Source: Oryzibacter oryziterrae (lineage in GTDB: Bacteria > Pseudomonadota > Alphaproteobacteria > Rhizobiales > Pleomorphomonadaceae). Taken from it: a stretch of DNA of 64,000 nucleotides. The notes beneath the pieces are model-generated. The model was not told the DNA's origin and made no database searches. It saw nothing but the letters and a program-made list of their open reading frames with translations. The translations under genes were made by a program, and so were the position numbers. Every line of letters begins with the position of its first letter. Within the stretch, counting starts at the first letter, position 1. Where the stretch lies: contig NZ_JAKJIC010000016.1 in NCBI RefSeq assembly GCF_021864535.1, forward strand, positions 38,750-102,749, read 5' to 3'. Positions 25,946-35,951 of this stretch are shown one piece after another.

Positions 25946-27481
25946 TCAGTCATCGATATCGGGCGGCGGGGGAGCACCTTCCGCCATGACCTGTCGGACC
26001 GCGCCGGCGATTTCGTCGGCGAGACTGCCCGGGCCGGCGATCTGCCCGGCACGACCGTGGATCCAGGCGCCAAGACAGGCCGCCTCGAAACCTGGCAGGC
26101 CACTCGCCAGCAGTCCCCCAATGATGCCGGCGAGCACATCGCCCGAGCCGGCCACAGCCAGCGTCGGGGGAGCATTCTCATTGATGGCTGCGCGACCATC
26201 CGGTGCGGCGATCACGGTGTCCGGGCCCTTGAGCAAGACGATGGCGCCACTCATCCTGGCGGCCTCGCGCGCTCGGAACAGCTTGTTGCCCTTGATATCG
26301 GGAAACAGCCGGGCGAACTCGCCTTCATGCGGCGTTAGCACGGTTACCGCAGAGCGCGATTTGAAGTTCTGGAAGGCGCTTGCTGGATCCGATGCCTTCA
26401 AGGTGATGCCGTCGGCGTCCAGGACTATAGCGGCGTCGGAGTTGAGGGCCAGATCGACGGCGTCGCCTGCCTTCCTTTCGAGACCAAGACCAGGCCCGAC
26501 CACGATGGCCCGCAGCCTGCGATCGGATGTCAGACGCGCGAAATCCTCCGCCGTCGCAAAGGGTTTGACCACCAACGCCGCGCGTCCCGCGGCAATCACC
26601 GGCGCAGCGTCCGGTGGCGCGGCTACAGTGACGATCCCCGCACCGACCCGCAGCGCCGCCTCCGCCACAAGCCGGGCTGCGCCACAGCCATAGAGCGGGC
26701 CACTGGCGACCAAAGCCGCGCCGCGGCTGAACTTGTGGCTATCGACGGCAGGTTGGGGCCAGTCATCTCGCCACAAGTCGGGGCCATTGGCGGAGACCTT
26801 GGGCGCAATCTTGTCGATCACGGCAGGGGAGATGCCGATGTCGGCCAGAACCACGCGACCACAATGAATGCGCCCCGGGAGCAGCAGATGGCCAGGCTTG
26901 CGGCGAAAGAAGGTGATGGTGGTGTCGGCATTGACCGCAACGCCTCGCACCGCGCCACTGGCCCCGTCGATGCCGGAGGGCAAATCGACGGCGAAGACGC
27001 GCGCACCGCGATCGCGGGCAGCGTTCATGGCGGCAACAAGCAAGGCGTCCGCTCCATTGAGGTCGCGCGACAGACCTGCCCCATATAGCGCGTCAACAAT
27101 AACCCTGGCCTTGGCGAACAGCCCTTCCGATGCCGGCTCGGTGTCGCCCCGCCAGGCAAGCGCAGCGCGCCGGGCATCTCCCTTCAGCGTTGCAATGCCG
27201 CCCTCTGCTTCGCCCACGAAGCCCAGGCGGACGACGAAGCCGCGCTCCTTCAGCACTTGCGCCACGACGAAGCCGTCGCCGCCGTTGTTGCCGCGCCCGC
27301 ACAACACCGCGGCTCGCGTACCCTGAGAAAACTGGCGACAGATCTCATCGGCGACGGCGTAGCCGGCGCGCTCCATCAGGGTGAAGCCATCCGTACCATC
27401 GGCGATTGCCAACCGATCGGCTTCGGCCATCTCTTCAGGCGACAGCAAGGCCGCCCTTCCGATGTGATCCTTCGTCTGCAT
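25946..27481 (-). CDS. nnrDE: Bifunctional NAD(P)H-hydrate epimerase / ADP-dependent NAD(P)H-hydrate dehydratase
   Basis: This metabolite-repair enzyme restores hydrated NAD(P)H. The N-terminal YjeF_N epimerase half (about residues 1-215) contains VLCGRGNNGGDGFVVAQVL and VDLPSGIDGASG. The C-terminal ribokinase-like dehydratase half contains VVGPGLGLERKAGD, VLTPHEGEFARLFPD and the catalytic VAGSGDVLAGIIGGLLASG. The full fusion is about 511 residues, as in E. coli YjeF. The ATG at 27481 has GGGA nine bases upstream; an ATG at 27490 is possible and adds three residues. It is divergent from glnB, as in many Rhizobiales. Confidence 0.95.
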   Translation of the reverse strand: MQTKDHIGRAALLSPEEMAEADRLAIADGTDGFTLMERAGYAVADEICRQFSQGTRAAVLCGRGNNGGDGFVVAQVLKERGFVVRLGFVGEAEGGIATLKGDARRAALAWRGDTEPASEGLFAKARVIVDALYGAGLSRDLNGADALLVAAMNAARDRGARVFAVDLPSGIDGASGAVRGVAVNADTTITFFRRKPGHLLLPGRIHCGRVVLADIGISPAVIDKIAPKVSANGPDLWRDDWPQPAVDSHKFSRGAALVASGPLYGCGAARLVAEAALRVGAGIVTVAAPPDAAPVIAAGRAALVVKPFATAEDFARLTSDRRLRAIVVGPGLGLERKAGDAVDLALNSDAAIVLDADGITLKASDPASAFQNFKSRSAVTVLTPHEGEFARLFPDIKGNKLFRAREAARMSGAIVLLKGPDTVIAAPDGRAAINENAPPTLAVAGSGDVLAGIIGGLLASGLPGFEAACLGAWIHGRAGQIAGPGSLADEIAGAVRQVMAEGAPPPPDIDD

Positions 27482-27490
27482 ATCACGCAT

Positions 27491-28211
<721 letters not shown>

Positions 28212-28293
28212 GTTGGCGGTCGTTCGGTGTCCTCGCGGGCGCCGGGCCAACATAATCCGCGTGTCCGAACATTACATCGCAAAGACACGTATG

Positions 28294-28321
28294 CACGGCC
28301 TGTTTCGGCATGCCGTGTTTT
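28294..28321 (+). terminator. Weak hairpin with T-run between glnB and glnA
   Basis: CACGGC (28294-28299) and GCCGTG (28312-28317) can pair around a 12-base loop and are followed by TTTT. The stem is short. It could partially terminate the glnB transcript or simply be a processing site in a glnBA message. Confidence 0.3.
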
Positions 28322-28415
28322 CGTGCGATCGTATGGGTTCACTGGGGAAGGGAGTCTCGGCTCTCTTCGGACGGCGCCGGCAAGACGAAGCGAATAAAAG
28401 CTGAAAGGAAGGCAC

Positions 28416-29825
28416 ATGACCACTGCGGCCGATGTATTGAAAATGATCAAGGACAACGACGTCAAATTTGTTGACCTGCGTTTCACCGACCCGCGCGGCA
28501 AGATGCAGCATGTCACGTTTGACATCGGTCTGGTCGACGAAGAGATGTTCGCCGACGGCACAGCCTTTGACGGCTCCTCCATTGCCGGCTGGAAGGCGAT
28601 CAACGAATCCGACATGACGCTCGTCCTCGACCCGGACACCGCTCATATCGACCCCTTCTTCGCGCAGACCACGCTGGTGATCTTCTGCGACATCGTCGAT
28701 CCGGTTTCGGGCCAGTCCTATAACCGCGACCCGCGCTCGATCGCCAAGAAGGCCGAAGCCTATGTCGCTTCTCTCGGCATCGGCGACAAGGTGTTCTTCG
28801 GGCCGGAAGCCGAGTTCTTCGTGTTCGACGACGTGCGCTTCGCCTCCGAGCCCTACAACACCGGTTTCAAGCTCGACATGGTCGAACTGCCGACCAACGG
28901 CGACACCGAATACGAGACCGGCAACCTCGGTCACCGCGTGCGCAAGAAGGGTGGCTATTTCCCGGTTCCGCCGGTGGACAGCCTGCAGGACATGCGTTCG
29001 GAGATGCTCTCGGTCATGGCCGAGATGGGAGTCACCGTCGAGAAGCATCACCACGAAGTCGCCTCGGCCCAGCATGAACTCGGCATGAAGTTCAACACGC
29101 TGACCCGCATGGCCGACCAGATGCAGATCTACAAGTATGTGATCCATCAGGTTGCCAACGCCTATGGCAAGACCGCCACCTTCATGCCGAAGCCGGTGTT
29201 CGGCGACAACGGCTCGGGCATGCACGTGCACCAGTCGATCTGGAAGGACGGCAAGCCGATCTTCGCCGGCAACCAGTACAACGACCTTTCGGAAACCTGC
29301 CTCTACTACATCGGCGGTATCCTGAAGCACGCCAAGGCCATCAACGCCTTCTCCAACCCGTCGACCAACAGCTACAAGCGTCTGGTCCCGGGCTATGAAG
29401 CGCCGGTGCTGCTGGCCTATTCGGCCCGCAACCGTTCGGCCTCCTGCCGTATCCCCTACACCACGAACCCCAAGGCCAAGCGTGTCGAGACCCGTTTCCC
29501 GGATCCGGCCGCCAACCCCTATCTGTGCTTCGTGGCGCTCTTGATGGCCGGCCTCGACGGCGTCAAGAACAAGATCCATCCGGGCGCGGCCATGGACAAG
29601 AACCTCTACGACCTGCCGGCCGAAGAGCTGAAGGCCATCCCGACCGTCTGCGGTTCGCTGCGTGAAGCGCTGGCCGCCCTCGATGCCGACCGCGACTTCC
29701 TGAAGGCCGGCGGCGTCATGGACGACGATTTCATCAACAGCTGGATCGAGCTGAAGATGGAAGAGAACATGCGCTACGAGATGACGCCGCATCCGATCGA
29801 GTTCGACATGTACTATTCGGTCTGA
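28416..29825 (+). CDS. glnA: Glutamine synthetase type I
   Basis: GlnA assimilates ammonium into glutamine as a dodecamer. The 469-residue protein is full length. It shows [17 protein letters not shown], the metal-binding [12 protein letters not shown] and [16 protein letters not shown], the ATP-site [16 protein letters not shown], and the adenylylation site Tyr398 in NLYDLPAEE, so it is a GSI-beta enzyme controlled by GlnE. It follows glnB by 204 bases. The gene ends at paired hairpins including a strong terminator. Confidence 0.98.
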   Translation: MTTAADVLKMIKDNDVKFVDLRFTDPRGKMQHVTFDIGLVDEEMFADGTAFDGSSIAGWKAINESDMTLVLDPDTAHIDPFFAQTTLVIFCDIVDPVSGQSYNRDPRSIAKKAEAYVASLGIGDKVFFGPEAEFFVFDDVRFASEPYNTGFKLDMVELPTNGDTEYETGNLGHRVRKKGGYFPVPPVDSLQDMRSEMLSVMAEMGVTVEKHHHEVASAQHELGMKFNTLTRMADQMQIYKYVIHQVANAYGKTATFMPKPVFGDNGSGMHVHQSIWKDGKPIFAGNQYNDLSETCLYYIGGILKHAKAINAFSNPSTNSYKRLVPGYEAPVLLAYSARNRSASCRIPYTTNPKAKRVETRFPDPAANPYLCFVALLMAGLDGVKNKIHPGAAMDKNLYDLPAEELKAIPTVCGSLREALAALDADRDFLKAGGVMDDDFINSWIELKMEENMRYEMTPHPIEFDMYYSV

Positions 29826-29874
29826 TGGAACACGGGGGGCGGACGTAACAACCCGCCCCTGCTCCTCAATGCAC

Positions 29875-29906
29875 AAAGGCCGCGTCGGCATCCCGGCGCG
29901 GCCTTT
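29875..29906. terminator. Bidirectional terminator between glnA and the convergent secreted-protein gene
   Basis: AAAGGCCGCG (29875-29884) pairs perfectly with CGCGGCCTTT (29897-29906), giving A-stem-T symmetry that can terminate both strands. A second GC hairpin, GGGGCGG/CCGCCCC at 29836-29859, precedes it on the glnA side. Confidence 0.85.
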
Positions 29907-29934
29907 GTCATATGTCGCTATTGACCAAGAGCCC

Positions 29935-30426
29935 TCAGCTGTAGCAGGCGTCCATCACCTTCTGGATGGCGGGGCCAGAGCCCTTCAGCGAGAAGGTCAC
30001 CGGCGGCAGGAGATTGTTCTTGTCGGTGATGGTCAGCTTGTCGCCGGTCATCAGCAGCTTGACAACGTCGCTCTTGCGCTGAGGATTGGCGGTCATGGCG
30101 CCATCCATGGCTTCGTAGGACAAGTCGATCGGCGCGCTCATGCCCTTTGACGAAAAGATGAAGTTGCCGACATATTCGGGCTTGTCCGAAGGCGGATAGT
30201 CCTTGACCTCAGGCGGCAGGTAGCGCACGGCCACCTTGCCCTCGCCACCGCAGGCGACGAAGAAGGCGATCTGCTGGTTCTTGGGATCGCAGATGGTCGC
30301 TTCCATCACGGTGCCTTCCTCTTCCTCGGCAAGCCCCGCGTGCCAGGCCTTGGAACAGTCGGCAGCAAACGCGCCGTGGCAGCCGAGAGCGGCAATGGCG
30401 AATGCGGCAAGTCCGATGATTCTCAT
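29935..30426 (-). CDS. Secreted hypothetical protein
   Basis: The 163-residue exported protein has the signal peptide MRIIGLAAFAIAALGCHGAF with probable cleavage at AFA-A. Cysteines in DCSKAW, TICDPK, FVACGGEG and DACYS could form two disulphides in the periplasm. No family was recognised; the fold looks beta-rich (FFVACGGEGKVAVRYLPP, LTITDKNNLLPPVTFSL). The ATG at 30426 is chosen because GGAGG lies six bases upstream and the signal peptide begins there; the GTG/ATG codons further upstream only add a short leader. It follows the Hsp70-like gene on the same strand by 92 bases. Confidence 0.82.
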   Translation of the reverse strand: MRIIGLAAFAIAALGCHGAFAADCSKAWHAGLAEEEEGTVMEATICDPKNQQIAFFVACGGEGKVAVRYLPPEVKDYPPSDKPEYVGNFIFSSKGMSAPIDLSYEAMDGAMTANPQRKSDVVKLLMTGDKLTITDKNNLLPPVTFSLKGSGPAIQKVMDACYS

Positions 30427-30518
30427 CCCAGTCCTCCAATGCAACTGATGCTGAAACAGTCGTAGGGATAGAGATCACAACGGTCAAATTTGTGGCAAGA
30501 ACAAAGGACTGAGATCCG

Positions 30519-31769
30519 TCAGTGTCCGTATCTGCGACCAGCTTCCACCGTGAGCCCGGTCCCGACGGAGCCAAAGACATTTCCGTCCACAACGCGGGCA
30601 TCGGGAACGGCGGCAAGGATCGCCTGCCGCACATGGCTGAGCCGCGTCGAACCACCCGTCATGAACACGGCATCGACGTCGGATGCCGATACGCCGGCCT
30701 GGGCCAGACAGCCATCGACGCGGGCGCCGATCTTGACCGCGAGGTCGTCGGTATGGCGAACGAGCGCGTCGTGATCGATGCGCGTCGACAGGCCCTTTTC
30801 GACGAAGCCAAGATCCATCACCACTTCGCCTTCCTCGGCCGTGGTGATCTTGGCCCCTTCCACGGCGATGGCGAGACTGTGGCCCCGCTCATCATCGACA
30901 ACATGCGCCAGGCGACGGATCAGCTCAGGCTGGGCCGCATCGCGCTCAACTTCGTAGAGCTCGCGGTGCACCTTGGGTTCATAGAGGCGGTTGATGGCCG
31001 ACCAGGTGGCGAGGTTGTGAAAATAGGTCGAGGGAACATCGAGACCGTTGGCACGCATCTTGGTGCGGAAGCCGAGGAGCGGCATGACCGTGCCAAGGCT
31101 CAGCGTTCGATCGAAGTCGGTGCCGCCGATGTGCACGCCGTCGTTTGCCAGCACATCCGCCGCCCGTTCCGGACGCTTGGCGCGCTCCGGGCCAAGGCGG
31201 ACGAGGGAGAAGTCCGAGGTGCCGCCGCCGATGTCGGCGATCAGTGCCAGCTCCTCGCGGTCGAGCTGCTGCTCGTAGTCAAGCGCCGCGGCGATGGGCT
31301 CATACTGGAAGGAGATGTCCTTGAAGCCGATCGCCTCGGCAATCTCGCGCAGGGTGGTTTCGGCCTCGCGGTCGGCCTTCTCGTTGCCATCGACGAAGAA
31401 CACCGGGCGGCCGTGGACGACGTGGTCGATGGGAGCTCCAATGGCGGCCTCGCCGCGCGCCTTGACCTCCGTGAGGTAGCGGCGGATGACGTCGCGGAAC
31501 TTGACGCGGGAGCGACCAACCAGGGTGGTCTCGTCGATCAACGACGAGCCCAGCACCGACTTCAGCGCTCGCATCAGGCGGCCGTGTTCGCCCCCGACAT
31601 AGGCAGCGATGGCGGCGCGGCCAACTTCGATGGTGCCATTCTGGCGGTAGAAGATGGCACTTGGCAGCGTATCCGAAGCGCCTTCCAGGCAGGCGAGCTC
31701 CGCCCTGCCCGCGCGGCTGACGCCGAGCGTGGTGTTGGACGTGCCGAAATCGAGGCCGCAGGCTGCCAT
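30519..31769 (-). CDS. Hsp70-like ASKHA protein (YegD-like)
   Basis: This 416-residue protein keeps only the Hsp70/actin-type ATPase region. The phosphate-1 motif is GLDFGTSNTTLGV at the N-terminus, the phosphate-2 motif is ADIGGGTSDFSLVRLG near residue 195, and the adenosine motif is FMTGGSTRLSHVRQAI near residue 370. The peptide-binding beta-sandwich and lid of DnaK are absent, and the size fits E. coli YegD. YegD proteins have no established client. No J-domain or GrpE gene is nearby; a possible 68-residue membrane-tailed protein is encoded upstream on the same strand. The gene stands alone between a secreted-protein gene and the parE promoter region. Confidence 0.9.
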   Translation of the reverse strand: MAACGLDFGTSNTTLGVSRAGRAELACLEGASDTLPSAIFYRQNGTIEVGRAAIAAYVGGEHGRLMRALKSVLGSSLIDETTLVGRSRVKFRDVIRRYLTEVKARGEAAIGAPIDHVVHGRPVFFVDGNEKADREAETTLREIAEAIGFKDISFQYEPIAAALDYEQQLDREELALIADIGGGTSDFSLVRLGPERAKRPERAADVLANDGVHIGGTDFDRTLSLGTVMPLLGFRTKMRANGLDVPSTYFHNLATWSAINRLYEPKVHRELYEVERDAAQPELIRRLAHVVDDERGHSLAIAVEGAKITTAEEGEVVMDLGFVEKGLSTRIDHDALVRHTDDLAVKIGARVDGCLAQAGVSASDVDAVFMTGGSTRLSHVRQAILAAVPDARVVDGNVFGSVGTGLTVEAGRRYGH

Positions 31770-31834
31770 GGAACCAGTCTCCAGATGAGGGGCGGACTGG
31801 TTACAGGTGCGCGGCGCAAAATTCCAGTGGGAAT

Positions 31835-32041
31835 TTACAGAAGAAGCAGAAAGGCCGCCGCGAACATCAGCGCCAGCAGGACCGCAGGCATGCCGGCAAG
31901 ACCGGCGGACAGCGGCGGTTCGGCCGCGAGCGCGGTGAGATGGCGCCGCGCTCCTTCCAGGCGATGCGCTGATTCAAGCGACTGCAAATGCACGGACGCA
32001 ATCTCCGTACGGATCGTGCTTTGATACTGGCTTTGACGCAT
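31835..32041 (-). CDS. Possible small tail-anchored membrane protein
   Basis: A 68-codon frame starts MRQSQYQSTIRTEIASVHLQ, continues with a polar helical stretch, and ends in a hydrophobic segment (AGMPAVLLALMFAAAFLLLL) at the very C-terminus, as in tail-anchored proteins. It lies 66 bases upstream of the YegD-like gene on the same strand. The ribosome binding site is weak, so translation is not assured. No homologue is recognised. Confidence 0.4.
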   Translation of the reverse strand: MRQSQYQSTIRTEIASVHLQSLESAHRLEGARRHLTALAAEPPLSAGLAGMPAVLLALMFAAAFLLLL

Positions 32042-32268
32042 GACAGGACCGCCGTGTTACTGGTCGCACCATGCACTGCGCAGAGTTAACAGCCGCTCAA
32101 CGACGACAAGGCATCTGACCCTCCGAATATGTGAACACAAATAGAACAGGCATGGAAAGCTGCGGAAAGCCGTGGCAAACTCCAGTCCAAGCGAATCGAC
32201 GGATTGCCAAGGAATGGCCGGGGCGCTAGCCCTCTGCGCACGGATATCAGACAGCGAAGAACGGACGC
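32042..32268. other. Intergenic region before parE
   Basis: No gene is supported. The stretch must hold the parE promoter and possibly the promoter for the minus-strand YegD-like unit. It includes an AT-richer segment (around 32120-32160) but no convincing paired -35/-10 boxes or hairpin. Confidence 0.45.
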
Positions 32269-34329
32269 ATGGAGAAGGAAGACCTCTTCGGATCGATGCC
32301 TGCCGCCAAGGCCGGGCCGGACGTGCTATCGCCTGCGCGGGCGTCAAAGGCGGCTGCGCCCAAGGCCAAGCCTGAAGCGGCGGCGGCTCGCCCCACGACA
32401 CTGGGCGAAGGCGAATACAACGCTTCATCGATCGAGGTGCTCGAGGGGCTCGAACCCGTGCGCCGGCGTCCGGGCATGTATATCGGCGGCACCGACGACA
32501 AGGCTCTGCATCACCTCTTCGCCGAAGTCATCGACAACTCGATGGACGAAGCTGTGGCCGGCCATGCCTCGTGGATCGAGGTCCGGCTCGACGCCGAAGG
32601 TTTCCTGGCGGTCACCGATAATGGCCGCGGCATTCCTGTGGACCCGCACCCGAAGTTCCCCGACAAGTCGGCGCTGGAAGTGATCATGTGCACGCTGCAT
32701 GCCGGCGGCAAGTTCGACAGCAAGGCCTACGAGACCTCTGGCGGCCTGCATGGTGTCGGCGTGTCGGTGGTCAACGCCCTGTCGGAATGGCTGGACGTGG
32801 AGGTGGCCAAGGGACGCCAGCTTTATCGCCAGAGCTTCTCGCGCGGTGTGCCGCAGGGCGGCCTCGAGCGTCTCGGAGAAACCATGAACCGGCGCGGCAC
32901 AAAGGTGCGCTTCAAGCCGGATCCGCAGATCTTCGGCGCTGAAGCGCGCTTTGAGCCGGCGCGCCTGTTCAAGATGGCCCGCTCCAAGGCCTATCTCTTC
33001 GGCGGCATCGAGATCCGCTGGTCTTGCGACCCTGCCCTGGTCGAAGGCCAGAAGACGCCGGCGGAAGCCGTGTTCAAGTTTCCCGGCGGCCTAAAGGACT
33101 TTCTTGGCGAGGCGCTCGAGGGCGAGAAGCGCGTGGCCGACGAGGTCTTCGCCGGCCGGGTCGGCAACGGCGGGCACGGGACCGTTGAATGGGCCGTCGC
33201 CTGGTTTGCCGGTGACGGTTTCGTCAACTCCTATTGCAACACCATTCCGACGCCGGATGGCGGCACCCACGAACAAGGCCTGCGCCTGGCACTCACCCGC
33301 TCCATCAAGGCCTATGGCGAGATGGCCGGCAACAAGCGCGTCGCGCAAATCATGCCGGAAGACGTGATGACGTCAGCCGGCGCCATGCTGTCGGTGTTTG
33401 TGCGCGAACCGGAGTTCGTCGGTCAGACCAAGGACAAGCTGGCCACGGCCGAAGCCTCCCGCATTGTGGAAAACGCTGTCAAGGATGAGTTCGATCACTG
33501 GCTGACCGGCTCGCCACAGCAGGCAGGACGGCTGATCGAATGGATCGTCGAGCGTGCCGACGAACGCATGCGCCGGCGCCAGGAGAAGGACGTGCTGCGC
33601 AAGACGGCCGTGCGCAAGCTGCGCCTGCCGGGCAAGCTGGCGGACTGCTCGCAGAATGCGGCGCAGGGGTCGGAGCTGTTCATCGTCGAAGGTGACTCGG
33701 CCGGTGGCTCTGCCAAGCAGGCCCGCGATCGCGCCAGCCAGGCTGTGCTGCCGCTGCGGGGCAAGATCCTGAATGTGGCCAGCGCCGGTCGCGACAAGCT
33801 CGCGGCCAATCAGCAACTCGCCGATCTGCTGCAGGCACTCGGTTGCGGCACGCGTTCGTCCTATCGCGAGGACGACCTGCGCTATGACAAGATCATCGTG
33901 ATGACCGACGCCGACGTGGACGGCGCCCATATCGCCTCACTGCTGATCACCTTCTTCTACCGCGAGATGCCGCAGATGATCCGGCACGGCCACCTGTTCC
34001 TGGCTGTGCCTCCGCTCTACCGCATCACCCATGGCGGCAAGACGATCTATGCGCGGGACGACGCCCATCGCGAGGAGTTGCTCCGGACGCAGTTCAAGAA
34101 CAAGAAGCCGGAGATCGGTCGGTTCAAGGGCCTCGGCGAGATGATGCCGAACCAGCTCAAGGAAACCACCATGGATCCGAAGTCCCGTACGCTGTTGCGC
34201 GTGGTGCTCGTGGAGGACGAGAGCACCCTTACCGCCGACACCGTCGAGCGACTGATGGGCAACAAGCCTGAGGGGCGCTTCCAGTTCATTCAGGAGAATG
34301 CCGAGTTTGCGGAGGACCTGGACATCTGA
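32269..34329 (+). CDS. parE: DNA topoisomerase IV subunit B
   Basis: ParE is the ATPase subunit that, with ParC, decatenates daughter chromosomes. The 686-residue protein has the GHKL ATP-binding motifs EVIDNSMDEAVAG, DNGRGIPVDPHPKFP and GGLHGVGVSVVNALS. It also has the TOPRIM motifs LFIVEGDSAGGSAKQARDR and IVMTDADVDGAHIASLLITF, and the C-terminal FKGLGEMMPNQL. The N-terminal extension (about 45 Ala/Lys-rich residues), the total length and the lack of the GyrB insert distinguish it from gyrB. The ATG at 32269 gives the extended N-terminus seen in rhizobial ParE. Confidence 0.94.
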   Translation: MEKEDLFGSMPAAKAGPDVLSPARASKAAAPKAKPEAAAARPTTLGEGEYNASSIEVLEGLEPVRRRPGMYIGGTDDKALHHLFAEVIDNSMDEAVAGHASWIEVRLDAEGFLAVTDNGRGIPVDPHPKFPDKSALEVIMCTLHAGGKFDSKAYETSGGLHGVGVSVVNALSEWLDVEVAKGRQLYRQSFSRGVPQGGLERLGETMNRRGTKVRFKPDPQIFGAEARFEPARLFKMARSKAYLFGGIEIRWSCDPALVEGQKTPAEAVFKFPGGLKDFLGEALEGEKRVADEVFAGRVGNGGHGTVEWAVAWFAGDGFVNSYCNTIPTPDGGTHEQGLRLALTRSIKAYGEMAGNKRVAQIMPEDVMTSAGAMLSVFVREPEFVGQTKDKLATAEASRIVENAVKDEFDHWLTGSPQQAGRLIEWIVERADERMRRRQEKDVLRKTAVRKLRLPGKLADCSQNAAQGSELFIVEGDSAGGSAKQARDRASQAVLPLRGKILNVASAGRDKLAANQQLADLLQALGCGTRSSYREDDLRYDKIIVMTDADVDGAHIASLLITFFYREMPQMIRHGHLFLAVPPLYRITHGGKTIYARDDAHREELLRTQFKNKKPEIGRFKGLGEMMPNQLKETTMDPKSRTLLRVVLVEDESTLTADTVERLMGNKPEGRFQFIQENAEFAEDLDI

Positions 34330-34430
34330 TGAAACTGCCAAAGACCGGAAAGTCGGGACGCGTGCCGCCGGATGAACCGGGTGGCACCGTCGTTTCCTTT
34401 TACCCCATTGCTTCCAAAGGATTTTCCATC

Positions 34431-35324
34431 ATGCGCTTTCTGAAGTTCATCCCTGTGGCCATTCTCGGCCTGATCGTTCTCAGCGCCTTTTCCGGTTCCT
34501 GGTACACCATCAACGAGACCGAGCGCGGCGTGATCCTGCGCAATGGCGCCTTCATCGGCACCGCCGAACCCGGCCTGCACTTCAAGCTGCCCTTCTTCGA
34601 CAATGTCGTGCTGATCGACGTGACGCAGCGCACGCTGCACTGGGAAGGGGACTCCCGCCTCAGCGCCTATAGCCAGGACCAGCAGCCGGGCGATCTGGTG
34701 GTGTCGGTGATCTATCACGTGCCGCCGGTCGATGCGGAGAAGGTCTACAAGCAGTTCACCGGAGTTGATGGCCTCGAGAACCGGCTGATTGCCCGCAATG
34801 TGCCGCAGGACCTCAAGTCGGTGTTCGGCCGCTACACCGCGGCGTCGGTGATCCAGAACCGCGGCAAGTTCGCTGCAGACGTCGAGGAAGCGGTCAAGAC
34901 CGGCATCAACGGCCCCGTGGTGATCGATCAGGTCAATATCGAGGACATCACCTTCTCCGACGCCTATGAGAACTCGGTCGAGCAGCGCATGCTCGCCGAG
35001 ATCGAGGTGACCAAGCTGCGCCAGAATGCCGAACGCGAGAAGGTGCAGGCGGAAATCACCGTCACGCAGGCCAAGGCGCAGGCCGACAGCCAGGTGGCTA
35101 CTGCGACTGCCGCGGCGCAGGCGACCGAGATCCAGGCCAAGGCGGATGCGGAACGAATCCGGCTGCGGGGTGAAGCGGAAGCGGCTGCCATCAAGGCTCG
35201 TGTCGAGGCCCTCGGCTCGAACCCGGATGCGATCATCCGGCTGACCGGCGCCGAAAAATGGAATGGTCAGCTGCCGAACACCTTCGTGCCCGGCTCGGCG
35301 ACGCCGTTCGTGGACGTGAAGTAA
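34431..35324 (+). CDS. SPFH/Band 7 membrane protein (prohibitin/HflC-like)
   Basis: The 297-residue protein begins with a membrane anchor (MRFLKFIPVAILGLIVLSAF). The SPFH domain follows (about residues 30-200, with TINETERGVILRNGAF and EPGLHFKLPFFDNVVLIDV), then a long Ala/Glu/Gln-rich coiled coil and a short C-terminal domain. Such proteins form large oligomeric rings in membranes and often hold FtsH-type proteases. The start at 34431 puts the anchor first and has AAAGGA upstream; an alternative ATG at 34329 overlaps the parE stop (ATGA) and would add 34 polar residues. The close link with parE suggests read-through transcription. Confidence 0.9.
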   Translation: MRFLKFIPVAILGLIVLSAFSGSWYTINETERGVILRNGAFIGTAEPGLHFKLPFFDNVVLIDVTQRTLHWEGDSRLSAYSQDQQPGDLVVSVIYHVPPVDAEKVYKQFTGVDGLENRLIARNVPQDLKSVFGRYTAASVIQNRGKFAADVEEAVKTGINGPVVIDQVNIEDITFSDAYENSVEQRMLAEIEVTKLRQNAEREKVQAEITVTQAKAQADSQVATATAAAQATEIQAKADAERIRLRGEAEAAAIKARVEALGSNPDAIIRLTGAEKWNGQLPNTFVPGSATPFVDVK

Positions 35325-35351
35325 ACGCCGGTCGTTCAGGGATCGGACCTG

Positions 35352-35379
35352 ACTGGCGGCGACTTGGTGGGCCGCCAGT
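35352..35379. terminator. Hairpin between the convergent SPFH and cupin genes
   Basis: ACTGGCGGC (35352-35360) and GCCGCCAGT (35371-35379) form a perfect 9-bp stem with a 10-base loop in the 69-base convergent spacer. No T-tract follows on either strand, so efficiency is uncertain. Confidence 0.5.
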
Positions 35380-35393
35380 GTCCAGATTGACGA

Positions 35394-35951
35394 TCAGAGC
35401 GGCAAAAGATCAAGGTTGCCAAGCACTTCGGCAGCAGCAAGCGACGTCGCCGTTGCAACACCGGCCCCAACCGACACCTTCACCACGCCGCGCATGCGAT
35501 CACGCAGCTTGAGAGCAAACTGCAGCGAAGACGGGAAGACACGCCGGCAGAAGGCGAGTTTGCGCACGTAGGTGTCGATCTCCCAGACGGCCCAGGTTCC
35601 GGCAGCGAAATAGGCCACATCGCCTGCGACAAGCGTCCGCTTGGTACCGTCTTCGGCAGTGACATGCACCTGGCCTTCGAGGATGAACACCGTTTCTTCC
35701 CACCCGAAGTGCCAGCGGAAACGGCCCGCCGTGCAATCCCACATGGTGGTGCTTGCTGCATCGTCGACGCTGCGCGAATGCAGCGCGGCGCGTGCCTTGG
35801 GTGTGCCGCTCAGGATCCAGTCGGGGTCGATGGGGGCATCGAAGAACTCGAACTCTTCCAAAGCGGCTGCCACGAAGATCGGCGTCTCGACCGGCGCATC
35901 ACTGGCCGACGGGGAGGAGGAGGCAAGCAAGGGGTTGGAAGCGATCGCCAT
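35394..35951 (-). CDS. Cupin-domain protein (DUF861/EutQ-like)
   Basis: The 185-residue protein contains one small cupin barrel at about residues 50-135. Its core is WDCTAGRFRWHFGWEETVFI, then LEGQVHVTAEDG, followed by LVAGDVAYFAAGTWAVWEI, which corresponds to the (S)-ureidoglycine aminohydrolase-like cupin group often seen next to amino-acid oxidases. The substrate is unknown. A predicted helical and glycine/alanine-rich C-terminus follows the barrel. The ATG at 35951 is preceded by GGAG at seven bases; a GTG at 35966 is the alternative. Confidence 0.85.
   Translation of the reverse strand: MAIASNPLLASSSPSASDAPVETPIFVAAALEEFEFFDAPIDPDWILSGTPKARAALHSRSVDDAASTTMWDCTAGRFRWHFGWEETVFILEGQVHVTAEDGTKRTLVAGDVAYFAAGTWAVWEIDTYVRKLAFCRRVFPSSLQFALKLRDRMRGVVKVSVGAGVATATSLAAAEVLGNLDLLPL

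Noticed and set aside
28272..29891. A 539-codon minus-strand open frame opposite glnA
   Set aside because: It is antisense to glnA, has shadow composition, and extends into the glnA terminator.
30522..32024. A 500-codon plus-strand open frame opposite the Hsp70-like gene
   Set aside because: The minus strand has intact ASKHA motifs; the plus frame has no domain and crosses the upstream spacer.
32269..34329. Annotation of this topoisomerase subunit as gyrB
   Set aside because: The length of 686 residues, the Ala/Lys-rich N-terminal extension and the lack of the GyrB-specific insert fit parE better.
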